This document shows, piece after piece, positions 21,679 to 33,500 of a stretch of 64,000 nt of DNA. Made by a program: the position numbers and the translations under genes. The stretch spans positions 472,501 to 536,500 of the forward strand of contig JASXTE010000001.1 in assembly GCA_030280995.1 (NCBI GenBank), in the 5' to 3' direction. The notes beneath the pieces were generated by a model. That model had not been told where the DNA came from. It did not search any database and saw only the letters and a list, made by a program, of their open reading frames with translations. Every line of letters begins with the position of its first letter. Positions within the stretch are counted from its first letter, which is position 1. The stretch is from Hemileia vastatrix. Lineage: Eukaryota > Basidiomycota > Pucciniomycetes > Pucciniales > Zaghouaniaceae.

Positions 21679-21839
21679 CAGCTACATTGAAAATGGTTGG
21701 TGCAGGTTTCCACAGTTTTGCCCAACTTACCCAGCATTTTCCCTCATTATTTCATCCCGCTAGCCTGTTGCCCGCCAAAATGGATGGGTATGTTGAGCAA
21801 AATTTTGAAAAGCTGCACCAACCTTTTTCAATTTAGCTG
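21679..21839. mobile_element. 161-bp TA-flanked MITE, copy 2
   Basis: Same length and ends as 12404-12564, flanked by TA (21677-21678 and 21840-21841). The TIRs CAGCTACATTGAAAATGGTT and the inverse of CAGCTAAATTGAAAAAGGTT are better preserved here. Confidence 0.87.
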
Positions 21840-21963
21840 TATGCCTTCATCCTCCTCACCCCTTTTAGATCCACCCTCCCTATCTCACACCCTCCTTTCC
21901 CTGAGAGATACAGCACACCCTATTTATGGGCCTGAGGTTATGTGGCAGTGAAAACTTTATTTT

Positions 21964-22500
21964 TGTATGATTTTTTTTTATTTCGTACAATCTCACCCGG
22001 AAAAGGGGCATTTTCATGCCCTTAAGACGAGCGATCCGACGAAATAAATAAAAAAAGGGGCGTGAAGGAAGAGCAGAGCTAGTAATAGTGTATATACATG
22101 AGAGTATTCAGGGCAAATATATAGACCATCTAAGTGGAATTTCAACAAGCAAGAGGGAGATTATTTGGGAACCTATCGGTATGAACCAGGAAAGCTGCAA
22201 CTAGGGGAAGAATGGGCGATGGAGAGAGCAATGCTGAAGTAATATTTGTATGATTTTTTTTTTCATTTCATACAATCTCACCCGACAAGGGGCATGAAGG
22301 AGAAGGCAACACCCGTAGGTAGAAAGTATAAACACATGAGGGGAAAAAAAAACTAAGCGATAAAACCAAGGGCAATTAAAGGGACATATGATTGAGATAC
22401 AGAGAGGAGGGCTAGTGAGTTGGAGGCAAATTATTAGGAAATCTACCAGTATCAACCAAAAATTTGGCAACAGCACTAATGGCTGGGGATATTTGTATGA
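21964..22500. repeat. Diverged direct repeats of ~280 bp
   Basis: Units start at about 21964 and 22245 with TTTGTATGATTTTTTTTT, then CATACAATCTCACCCG and GGGGCAT; a third start is at about 22491. Internal similarity is patchy (AAATTATTAGGAAATCTACC versus GATTATTTGGGAACCTATCG). No gene supported. Confidence 0.6.
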
Positions 22501-24586
22501 TTTAATTACACAAAACAAACCGAAAATACAGTAACTATTACAGAAAAAACACATTAGGTTGTTAACTCCAGTTATGGCATTCTATTTCACAATCAGGTCA
22601 GCTCACAAGTTTACTCACTCAATTCCTCCCTCTTACCATCTCTGCCTGGCTTGCACTCCATGGGTCAACTCCCCCCTTCTTCCGCCATTTTTTTACACCC
22701 TTGCTTTTTCATTCTTGTTTTTAGCTTTCGTTGCTCTTTAAAAATGCATGGTGGGAAAACTGCTAAAAGCATAGTGCGATTTCAAGAAGAAAAAAAAAGA
22801 TGAGACGAAACGAAATGAAAAGAAAAGAAAAGAAAAAAGAAAACTGAGTTGGGAAAAGTAGTCAAAACGAGTCGGTCGGTAAAAATATAGACAACCTTAT
22901 ATGATTCAAACAAAATACAGAAGATGAACTGAGACAGCACAAAAAAAATAAAAACAAAAAATAAAAATAAAATAAAATAAAAAAAAAAAGGAAGGGGAAA
23001 AAGCAAAGGAAAAATAAAACTAAGTATTAAATATCAATTTCAAATGGCGCCAATGTCTCTTCCATGCTCTGTCGAGCCATTGGATCTCCGTTCTCCCATT
23101 ACGATTTCTTAATTCAAACTACGCCAAACATAGGTCATTCAACGTCAACTTGAAACAAAAAGAAAGGGGAAAGGAAAAGGAAAGGAAAAAGCCACTCCAG
23201 ATCGCAATTATTATTTTTATAAGAACGATAATACAGACAAAAAGACGTAATTACAGAGATCGCAAGGAATTAATGGATTGATAATGGTGATTAAGGTTTG
23301 ATGGTTTAGTGAATGACCGCCAAAAAATAGCAATCTATTAAATTGTCCATTCCTATCCTATCATATTCTATACAATACTATGAATTACACCGTTAAGTCT
23401 CACAACACGTTGTCTGTTATAAAAAACTGTATTCTGCATTGACCAAAATCATCCAGACTACGCCCTGAAAGGTAAGACAAAAGAAATTACAGATAAAAAA
23501 TTAAAATCAAGGTTTTAGTCAGATAGCAGTAGTAACCTTCCAAACTCAACTCCCCTGCTGTTTTTACCTTTCTCGGGCGGAAGATCCAAGAGCTAGAAAA
23601 AAGGGGGGGCTGAGGAGGGAGAGGGAGGGAGGGAGAGGGAGGGAGGGAGAGAAGGAGAAAGAGAGAGAGAGAAAGAAAAAGGTAGAGAGAGAATAGAATC
23701 CTCCTTAAACATGATGTGTTCATTTGTATTTATATATATATGAGTACCAAAGCTCCGTCAAAAACCGGAGAAAAGAAGTTAAATTTTCTATACAGGTTTG
23801 AAGCCCCCAGTAGCTAATTGGCAAACTAAAGAACATATGAGCGCCTTCTTCCAATTTTAACTCCTCCGAGGGGATCACTCTGACTAAACAACCCTTAATC
23901 CCTGTACAAAAACTGCCATCCTCACTCTGCCTGGTACCGGCATATCCTCGGCATCGGCATACACAATAAACTTGTCAATAAGATTACAGCCCCCCCCCCC
24001 CCTGCCTTATAAAAATCTCTCTCTCGACGTAACTCAGTTTAAGAGACCGCGAATCAGGCATCAAGCAGACGTGAAAGTCCAGCGAACGTGAGTTTGAATT
24101 CAAAATATCGTAAAAATTACAAAATTGCTGGAGCATTGACTCGATGAAGATAATACATTGATAATGTTACATTATTGCATCTTGATTCTAAAAATAAAAA
24201 ACAGCAAACAACAAAGGAAACGGAAAAATATAGAAATTCAAAAGTTATAAATGAAACAGATTCCAAATTGGGACTAACGGTTTAACTTCTGGTTTCAATC
24301 GTTAAACTATTAATATGAAAGCAGGAATGCCGCTAAATATTCATTTTTCAAAGCCTAAATCCTTTTAGTGTAAGATTTAGACTTGTAGGAATACTCGTGG
24401 AAAACTATCCAGTATAAATAATATCAAGTCCGTTAAAATACAAAGAAAAAGAAAAACGAAAGAAATGAAAGTAGCTACAGCTGCAACTTTGGCCGTCACA
24501 CATTCATGGATCCAGGATAAAAGAAAGCCAGTTACTAATATTTTTGTAATTTTTGACATCAATAGCTTTTGTATTAAGTACAAATT
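22501..24586. other. Intergenic DNA left of the kinase gene
   Basis: No convincing gene. The region holds A-rich tracts (22780-23000), a GA-rich microsatellite of GAGGGAGG/GAGA type (about 23605-23690) and a C13-type run near 23990. The last part should include the 3' UTR and terminator of the kinase gene, but I cannot place them. Confidence 0.5.
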
Positions 24587-27500
24587 CTAATTTGGAGCGA
24601 CACGATCTGGCACACCAGTATTTCCAACATTTTGATTGAACCGCTTAAATGTGGTAAGTAGTCCCGCTAATTTGGTCTTGGGAGCTAATGGTGCATTAGA
24701 TGTGTGCGGATAGTAATGGCTTGAGGTTGACAAATGGTCTTGTCGGCTGGCTCGCACGTAATGGCGTTCGGAAGCATGCGGGTATGACGAGAAATTATTA
24801 TTATTATTATTATTATTATTACTTCCATGTAATTTAGTTTGATGGGTATCATAAGGTTGAACCACAACCTCGCTTTTTTGGCTGACAGCACCATTAGAGG
24901 CTTCGGCAGATGACTCTGGGCCTGGCAGACTTGACGTGCTGGTGCTTGCATCCTTCTTACGATAGATATTAGGAGATGCAAGCAATTTACTTTGAGTGTC
25001 AGAAAACTTGTTAATTCCTGCACTCGGAATAAGATAGGAATTATTCCCTAAACAAAAACAATTTGGTGAGTTGATTTTACGCATCCAAACCCTCTAATAA
25101 TGAACAGCATCTTACCCATATGAGAAGCCTTCGAATAAGTGTGAAAGGAATGATGAATTTCGTGGGCTTTCCCATAAGATGGAACTTCCGGTATGGCAGG
25201 TGGCATCGTTCTGTTAGCTTGTATTCTTTCTCGCCGACTCGAAGCAGATGCCCACGCAGATTGAGGAGAGCTGCATGAAGAAGTCATTCCGGAACCGCCC
25301 CTATAATCCTGTCGGCATTCCTCCTCCGCCGAGTAAGTACTTGAAGCACTAAAAGATGATAGAGTAGAGCTGGTGCCACCCAAAGAAGAAATCTTGCTCA
25401 TCCGATCTAACCTTTGCAGCTGCGCAGGCGCGCTGGCTGCGTTGGGTTCCGCGCCGCCTCGTGATTTGCTTTTCGCAACGAACGCTTGAAGATCAGAATT
25501 GTTGCCATCACGAAACCGCTCAACCATCCTTTCCGCAAGACTCATTTTCAGCCTGCCTCCTCTCTTTTCAAAAGTCCTATATGCCCCAGATCCAGCCGCC
25601 GATTTAGTGGCTTGACTGATTTCCCGGGCTAGGCTGCCAGTGGCAGCAGCCAAACCATCAAGAAGTTGCGAATGAGAATCAATCACCTGCTCCATTGATT
25701 GAGACCCTCGCATTGCAGGAGAAACGGGAACAGTTTCGGCACCGGAGCGATGTCCATCTCCACGTCGACCCTTCCGCGCACCTCTTTTTCGTCGACGGTT
25801 CTTTTCAGAAACTCTACTGACAGTGTCCAAGTCGTCAACAGAGTTAAAGCCGCCCTCATCGCCGTCAAGGGGGGAGAGAGGAGATTGAGCCGAAGGAGTG
25901 GCCACAGCTTGTGCGATTTGCCTCAGTTCCTCATTCTCTAATGGGTCGGCTTTCAGAGTATTTATCTCCGCATTAACTTTCTCATTATGCGGAACATGTA
26001 ACTGGGGCAAAGGCGAGCATGACTGAGTGGTTGCCCGAGAATGCGCCGAAGGTCTCTTTGATGGGCCACGAGGAGGGGCTCCCATAAGTGAACCACGGGC
26101 AGAAGATGGAGAGAGAGCAATGGTAGCATCGGAAACTGAAACATGCAATTCACCATCGCCCATGTGACTAAGAAGATCTTGGGACCAGATCGCAAAGTCA
26201 CCAGCAGAAATCCGTCTGGATTTATCGTTATGCCCAACCTCACAAAATACCCGATTGGCCAAAAATCGGGCCACATTAACTGGCATCCCCTCAAAACGGT
26301 TAAGGAGAAATTGCACAGGATATTTCTGAAATTCCGCGAAATCCTGATCGTCTAATGTTGGGTCAGCCCATGGACATCGATGATAGAGTAGGTTGAGCAA
26401 GACGATCCCCAATGACCAAACATCAGCTTGCGCAGGATCATAAGTTGGGTTGAGATTGTTGCGGCACTCTGTAGATAAAAAACAAAAGAGTAAACAATCA
26501 GTAAACAATACACCTTCAGGAAGGATCTATTGAAGGGAAGAAGTAAAGGCTCACCATAAGCCATGTATGGTTTGCTACCGCAATCAAAATCATCGCAAAC
26601 TTCAGAGCTTGTTCCCAATCCCCAATCAGTGATCTTAACGATCACTGGTGACCCTTCTCCTCGCCTAGCTTTGCCACTTGAACGTGCGAAAGAGGATTTC
26701 GTGCGTTGACTACGAGAGTCAACAACAATGAAATTCTCTGGTTTGATGTCTCGATGACAAACACCAACAGCGTGACATGCTTGCACAGCATTGCACATCT
26801 GAACAAACATGCAACTGATCAAACGCAAACGTCTTCGTGACAGCATTTGATCGTCAGCAACGCTGGCAAGAAGAGAAGGTGAAGGAGGCGTTCCCTGTGA
26901 TTCTACCAGTTGAGACTCCTCAGCATCATCATCACCTATTGAAAATGAGGTGGAAGGTAATTGGGTATTATCTCGACTTGAAGAATTAGAGAATGACGAG
27001 CATAGCGATTGTGACACTGAGTTGGTCCTAGAAGCCAATGAATCCAGATCTTGACTGTCACGGGCTTGCTCAAGCCAATAAAACCTGCAAAAATGCAGGA
27101 AACCCCGTTAATACTTAATGGACAGAATTTAAAACGGACAGACTTACAAGTCCTGTCCCGGGCAGTATTCAATGATCAGGAATAGCCAATTGGGAGTTTC
27201 AAGAGCCTGTTAACGTAACATCAAACTGAGCTTAAGAAATGTATTGCTGTCCCACGGAAAAGAAACAAACCCTATACAACGCCACGATATTCTCGTGAAG
27301 GGGCAATGTACGGTGCAACTCCGCTTCTCCACGCTGCAAAATCAGTAGCTCGTCGCTCAAGTCACGCTTGGATAAACACTTCAGAGCAAAGTCACGCCCA
27401 TAAATTATTCCTTGAGAAGATTCGGTTTCCACAACATGACCAGTATTCGAGGAATGAAACTGCGCCTTTAGACGCGCGAAACCCTCACTGGCTTTAGGCG

Positions 27501-29316
27501 TCTGTGAGTAAGGATCCAAATCAGGAAGATCGTTGGAGTTCTGCAGACTAGGATCGTATAGAACTTCTCGAACTAAGTAGACCACAGCACTGATGCATGG
27601 TAGAAAACAAAAATTAAATATATCAACACTGTAATCCAAATTTGGAAGAATAATAAGAAATCATTGAATTGCACATACTAGCTCCCAACTCCGATTTGAC
27701 GAACGATCTCAAGCAAACCAGTACCATACCCATCACCCTCCTTAAGATTATTATTCATGCTCAGCCGTCTTCCATTACCTGGACCCATTTCAAACAAATC
27801 CCGAATAGGATAGCCTTGATGAATGGTACCGACTCCCAGTCTTTCTCCGATTTTAAAAACCTCCACCGGATTATCATCAGAGTGTTGGAAGTGAGCTGAG
27901 TGTGAAAATCGATACATTTGAGAATGATGTAAATTTTCGAGTGCGAACTCTGGAGGAGTTATCGTTTGATTGACAACACGAATGGTTTCATCACCAGTTT
28001 CGAGTTCCATGTCAGGAAAATCACTCTCCGACTCATTGACATGCCGAACATTTTCAATGTTCCAACGCGAAGCATAATGATTTGCTTGGGCTGTTGAGCT
28101 ACAAATTGTAGACATAGTGCAATCAGGATCTTGTTCGTAAATCAATGGACCGAGTAAACTTACTTAGTAGGCTGAACATTCCTTGATTCTGATGATGGAG
28201 ATAAATCTCCGTTATTAAAATGGAATGACAATGTGGGCGGAGACGCCAATCTCGAGAGATAAAGATTACCTAAAAGTAATGAAAAATGTTAGCTTTCAGT
28301 AAGATGGAAAAAGTTTTAAAATTATCACCATTTGATTCTGGGGCATCGCTTTCAATTGCCAGTTGCGACAATGGAGATACCAGGGACTCAAAATTGTCTA
28401 TGGCTTTGGGGAGTCTACTTGGAGAATTATCGCACCAGCTGCCGCGACGGGAATGGCCGCGTAAACTGGGAGAGCGGACACGCTCATAATGGCCAACACC
28501 TTCTTCAAACTTCCTGGCAGAGTTACTGCTCGTTTTAGAAAATTGAAGTGAGGTAAGTCGACCGGCAGCAATAGGAAGAGTAGAATGAGGGAGTGGAGTG
28601 TTGGGTGACGGCACACTAGCTACTTTGTTGGTATTGGTCTGAACGCTAGAGCGAGGGTATTGACGTTTAGGAAACGCTGCAACTGTTATTTTCCTTCGAT
28701 GTCCAGATATGGGTGAGGAGTTAGCATGTGAGACCTCTGGACTAGCACGCCTGGTAGGAGGTAAACTCATTAGACTTGGGAGACTAGACTCTCGACTTAA
28801 AGTCATGTCACGATTGACATGTGATCGAGAGAGTTCTCGCAAATAGTGAGGAGTAGGAGAGTCAGGAGATGCAAAGTTAGAGACATTGGCGGGAAAGGCT
28901 GCGTCGCAAGAAGTATATACAGGAGAAACGGGAGTGGACTCTTTGTGATGATGACCACCACTTTCAGATGAAGAATCATGCAATGAGATGGGAGTTTGAG
29001 AGGAAGGTGAGGGTGCGGATGGGATTGAAGGTTGTGTGAGTTTGGAAGAGTCATACAAGCGGTTAGGATGTCGAGGGGGTAAGGCTAGATCCTGAGGGAT
29101 TGCAGAGCGATGAGATGCTTGTGAGTTGATTGAGAGAGGGAGTCGATCGCTTGAATCGACTGATCCAGTAGCATGGAGAGAGGAATTGGGTGCGGACCCT
29201 GAAGGCTGATAAGGAGAGCTTAGCCTGAAAGGGGATCCAGGGGGGAATCGTTGGCGGGGAGCAGATGGAGATGGAGATGATGAGTTTGGCATTGTGCTAG
29301 ATTGTTTCAAGTCCAT
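24587..29316 (-). CDS. Ran1/Vhs1-type serine/threonine protein kinase, 8 exons, ~1411 aa
   Basis: Predicted exons (minus): 29316-28329, 28269-28164, 28098-27679, 27589-27271, 27206-27148, 27084-26555, 26468-25116, 25047-24587; the phases agree, giving 4236 nt. A Ser/Pro-rich N-terminus (about 480 aa) precedes the kinase domain: glycine loop IGVGSYAVVY near 500, Lys in FALKC near 575, a Ser-rich insert after YCPGQDLFYWLEQ, HRDIKPENF near 741, KITDWGLG near 784 (DWG instead of DFG), CGSKPYMAYEC near 800, then DVWSLGIVLLNL. The tail is Ser-rich with a basic patch (NRRRKRGARKGRRG) and an Asn run coded by an ATT/TTA microsatellite. The activation-segment pattern fits fungal Ran1/Pat1-Vhs1-Sks1 kinases, nutrient-linked regulators; the cellular role here is inference. 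Most donors are GTAAGT-like. Start: first in-frame ATG. Confidence 0.88.
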
Positions 29317-30191
29317 GGATAGCGGATGTAAAGAGGCAAGACAAGGAATATCGCAAAAAAACCAAACGGGAACAAGGAGACACTTATAAAGACAAGAAAA
29401 TCAAAGATAAATAAGGCAGACGGGAGTGAAGGGTAAGTTGAGAAAGAGCAAAGGGGAATTGTGATAAAACAGGTGATTTAGCGTGATGTGATGAAAGCGA
29501 ATCAAGAAAGGGAAACAACAGCAGGGTCTGAACAGATGATAGCAATAATAATAAATATATATGATATTAGTAGTAACAATGATAATGATGATCAATAATA
29601 TAATCTCAGTACTAACGACAATAATATAAAGAGGGTAGAATGAAACAAGAAAATCCAGTCAAGGACGGGTTCATAAATTGGTGCAAGGTGAAGAATAAAG
29701 GGAGGCTAAGTAGACAGGCAAAACGGGGATGATTCAAGATATCAAATAGCCGTCAATACAAATAGTCACTCAGATGGGGGACAATGCAACGACAACGCCC
29801 ACGATCCACATGAAAGAGCCGGCCACCACTGAGAAAATCGAGCAGAACGAATTCCAAGTGAAGTGAGAGGAATGGCAGAAGAATGGGGGAAGGAGGTAGG
29901 AGCCAGAAATGGATTGGGCTGGATAATAATAGATAATATGGGATTAAGTCTTGGAAACCACGCGCTCAACGCACTAAAGCCCGCACGATACCGAACTGAC
30001 CAAGGATTTCGATTCGGGTCAAACGTCTGCACAAATCCTAATAACACCATCATGCTTAACATCAAATACATTATAATTTCTAACACACATCATCTTACTC
30101 ACTGGGGTATCACCTATAGAGTCTGACGTCTGACATCTGAACATACTTCTCCCTCGAATAATAAAATAACATATAATATTAACTTTATATC
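29317..30191. other. Upstream region of the kinase gene
   Basis: AT-rich, with TAA/TGA-type low complexity at 29540-29640. No gene is supported: a 106-aa minus-strand frame at 29766-30086 lacks an ATG at its start and has no recognisable features. The kinase promoter presumably lies in the first few hundred bases, but no clear motif stands out. Confidence 0.45.
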
Positions 30192-30427
30192 TATTGTGCC
30201 GGTACCCAAATCCACGGGTAGTCAGTCTCGCCTGTTCCACTCTCCGGTAGGAATATATATTTATTACTAATGTTAAACTGACCTATTGTGCCGGTACCCA
30301 AATCCACGGGTAGTCAGTCTCGCCTGTTCCACTCTCCGGTAGGAATGAGGAACAGACGAGTGGGTCGCGGCACACTATATACAACTCTTGCCGTGTAACC
30401 TAATCTAACCTAACATTCACTATAACA
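30192..30427 (-). repeat. 3' LTR of copia element 2
   Basis: 236 bp, matching 35121-35356 throughout as read. A 63-bp block (TATTGTGCCGG...GGTAGGAAT on the plus strand) is present twice, at 30192-30254 and 30283-30345. Confidence 0.95.
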
Positions 30428-30553
30428 CCCCCCCACACGGCAAGAACCAAACAACCAAAAGACTGTAGAGAAAAAAAGGAAGAAAGAAAGAAAAAAATAA
30501 TGCTTGAAATAGTATGGACAGAGGAAAAGAAAGAGGAAAAGAATAAAAGAAAG

Positions 30554-33500
30554 TTAAGAGATACACAAGTCATTTAGTGCCTTTCTAATGTTGATAGGTC
30601 CTAAAGGTTTTGTGAAAACATCTGCTATTTGCTCTGTACTTCTAATCCACGATAATAAAACCTCTTTATCAAAAATTAGTTGATTAACAAAATAAAAATC
30701 ACGTTTACAGTGTCTAGTATCTTTATTAGATGAGCGATCATTACCGTTGCCTACTGTAGTTTGATTATCACAGAACAAGTAAATAGGCTTTGAAAAATTA
30801 ATAAAATCTTCTAATAAATTTTTTATCCATAATCCATTCTTAACGCCAAAGGACAGTGCCATGTATTCAGCTGTGGCAGTAGAAGGCGCTACCATCCTTT
30901 GCCGTCTTGCACTCCAGGATATCGGAATACCTAGCACTTTTACCACAAAGCCATGAGAACTCCTATCATGTTCACCTCCCCAGCTGGAGTCAGCATAAAC
31001 TTTTACAGAAACATCCTCTGCCATGTTCGGAAAAATTTTTAGTGAATGATTAGCAGTGTTTGTAACATATCGAACCAAATGTAGTAACGCTCCCCAATGA
31101 TCTGAAGTAGGGTAGCTTGCAAACCGTGCTAAATAATTCACTGCAAATGATATATCCGGTCTTGTGCCCTGTGCAAGGTAACTTAAAGACCCCACAATGG
31201 AGAGAAACTTCGTAGAATTTTGTGGTGGGCTAGATTTATCAGAAGACTTCAATTGGACTTTATACGGTAGTGGTGTAGTGGTGAGTTGTTTAGTGGGATT
31301 ATGTTCAGCAATGATCTTTGAGGCAAGTGCATGTTGTGAGAATATATAACCTTCAGATACTTTTTCCACTTTAATACCTACTATTTGATCAACTTCCGTT
31401 TGCCATTTGACATCTACACAAGAGCTTAAGTCCTGGCGTAATTGGGATAAGGCATGTAATGATGACGAAGCGACTATGCCATCATCAACATGCATCCATA
31501 CCACAGACTTAGTCGATTCCTTGCTTAAGATGTATACAGAGGAGTCAAACATCGAGGGTTGATAACCTAATTGACGCAATTTTGACGAAATGAATTTCCA
31601 CCAACACCTGGCAGCCTGTTTGGTTCCATAAAGAGCTTTGTTTAATTTGTAGACTTTGTCAGTAGAGCCAGTAACAAAGCCATCCGGTTGTTCAATAAAG
31701 ACATCTTCATCAATTGGCGCATTCAGATAAGCTGATACCACGTCAAAGGAATGTAAATGCCAGTTGAATCGAGCTGCCAGTGTAAATATAAGGCGTAAAG
31801 ACGTAAATGTCGCAGTGGGCGCAAAAGTCTCATCGAAATTTTTTCCATATTCTTGACGAAAGCCTTGAGCTACAAATCGCGCCTTATATTTAATAGGCAA
31901 GTTTGTTTTGCCATCTTTTTTTACTGCCAGAACCCAGCGCCCCCCCAAAACTGTAGTTGACTTAGGTCGATCTACCAACTTCCAGACACCCCGATCCGCA
32001 AAACTACTTAATTCTGCTTCACATGCCTGTTTCCAGAGATGAGCATCTGGCTGTTTTAATGCCATACGAATAGATTTTGGAGCCAAAGGGCACAACTCGT
32101 TACATTCATTTTGTATAGTAAAAGCAATTTTTTCTTGGTCTTCTATTAATGTGTCAACTGTAGTGTCACCAAGAGTTAACGTATTGAGGATATAATCAAG
32201 ATTGCCCTTCTGCGCAGTGTCTCGCAACAATGGAGGTGAAGTGGGCGGTTTAGTGAGAGAGGGAAAAGTAGCAATAGCAGATTGAATCACCATTTTTCTG
32301 GATGGGTCCCAGAAAAGCCAGCCTTTTCCACCATCTACATATCCTATAACAAAACATTTACAACCTCGTTCATCAAGTTTGTGCCTGTTTTGCTTTGGTA
32401 TATGAACAAAAGCTACATCACCAAACACTCGAATAATATCCATCTGCGGTTTTACTCCAAACATTGATTCATAGGGTGTTTTGCTGCCAGTGATAGTGTT
32501 TGGAAGTCGATTGTGAAGATATGCCGCCCAGAGAAAAGCAGCGCCCCAAAACTTTTTGCCAAGTCTGCTTTCATATAAAACAGAACGACCAATGTCTGAG
32601 ACTGTCCTGTTGAAACGTTCCGCAACACCATTTTGCCGTGATAAATAAGGCATGGAATGTTCGAATTGAATGCCACGTTGTTCCAATAATTTCAAGAAGC
32701 GCGCATTTACATATTCTGTTCCATTGTCTGAGCGAAAAGTTTTGACTTTATAGGAAGTTTTCTTTTCCATCGAAACTAGGAATCTAACAAAACAATCAAA
32801 GACATCTGATTTGCTTTTTATTAACTCACTGACAGAGTAAGATGTGAAGACATCTCTGAAGGAAACTATGTAAAGGGCTCCATGGAAAGTTTCAACTTCA
32901 AAGGGACCCATTACATCCGAAACTACTAATGAAAGAGGTTCAAGAATCCTTTCAGTAGGTAGCAGTGACCCCACATTCATGTTTTTCGTGATTTTACATG
33001 TTTCACAGTCTACTTCGCCTTCCGGTAATGACGTCGGAAGACCCAATCCTGCTCCGGAAGATATTAGTTTTCGGATTACTCTAAGACTCACATGGCCGAG
33101 TGCGCAATGCCAGTACATAAGAGGATCTTCTTTCATAGACGGAGTCTTATGTTCAAGATATGGCGGGTCAAGAGTAAGAGGGGGCTTAGCAGCCGGCGCT
33201 GATGAGTAAGGTGGAGTTATTTGGATTGCATTGCAGTCAACAAGAGATGCTAACTCTACAATCCATTTACGTTGATTGGTAAAGTAAGAGACAAATAATA
33301 GACTATCGTGTTTTGAAACAGAAACGTTATTATAAGAATCAAACATAAATGTAGCACCCTGTCTAATCAAGGAAGAGGCCGATATAAGTGTACCCAGGGC
33401 GATCGGACAGTAAAACACTCTGGAAACTTTAATATCATCATTATCTATCCCCTTTATCATAATAGAACCTATCGCTGTGAGTCGTGCTGGTTCATCTGAT

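Noticed and set aside
23600..23690. CRISPR-like or regulatory repeat
   Set aside because: Simple GA microsatellite without spacers; a eukaryotic genome is indicated.
29766..30086. Small membrane protein upstream of the kinase
   Set aside because: The frame lacks an ATG at its start, its hydrophobic part is short, the rest is featureless, and no splice-supported extension was found.
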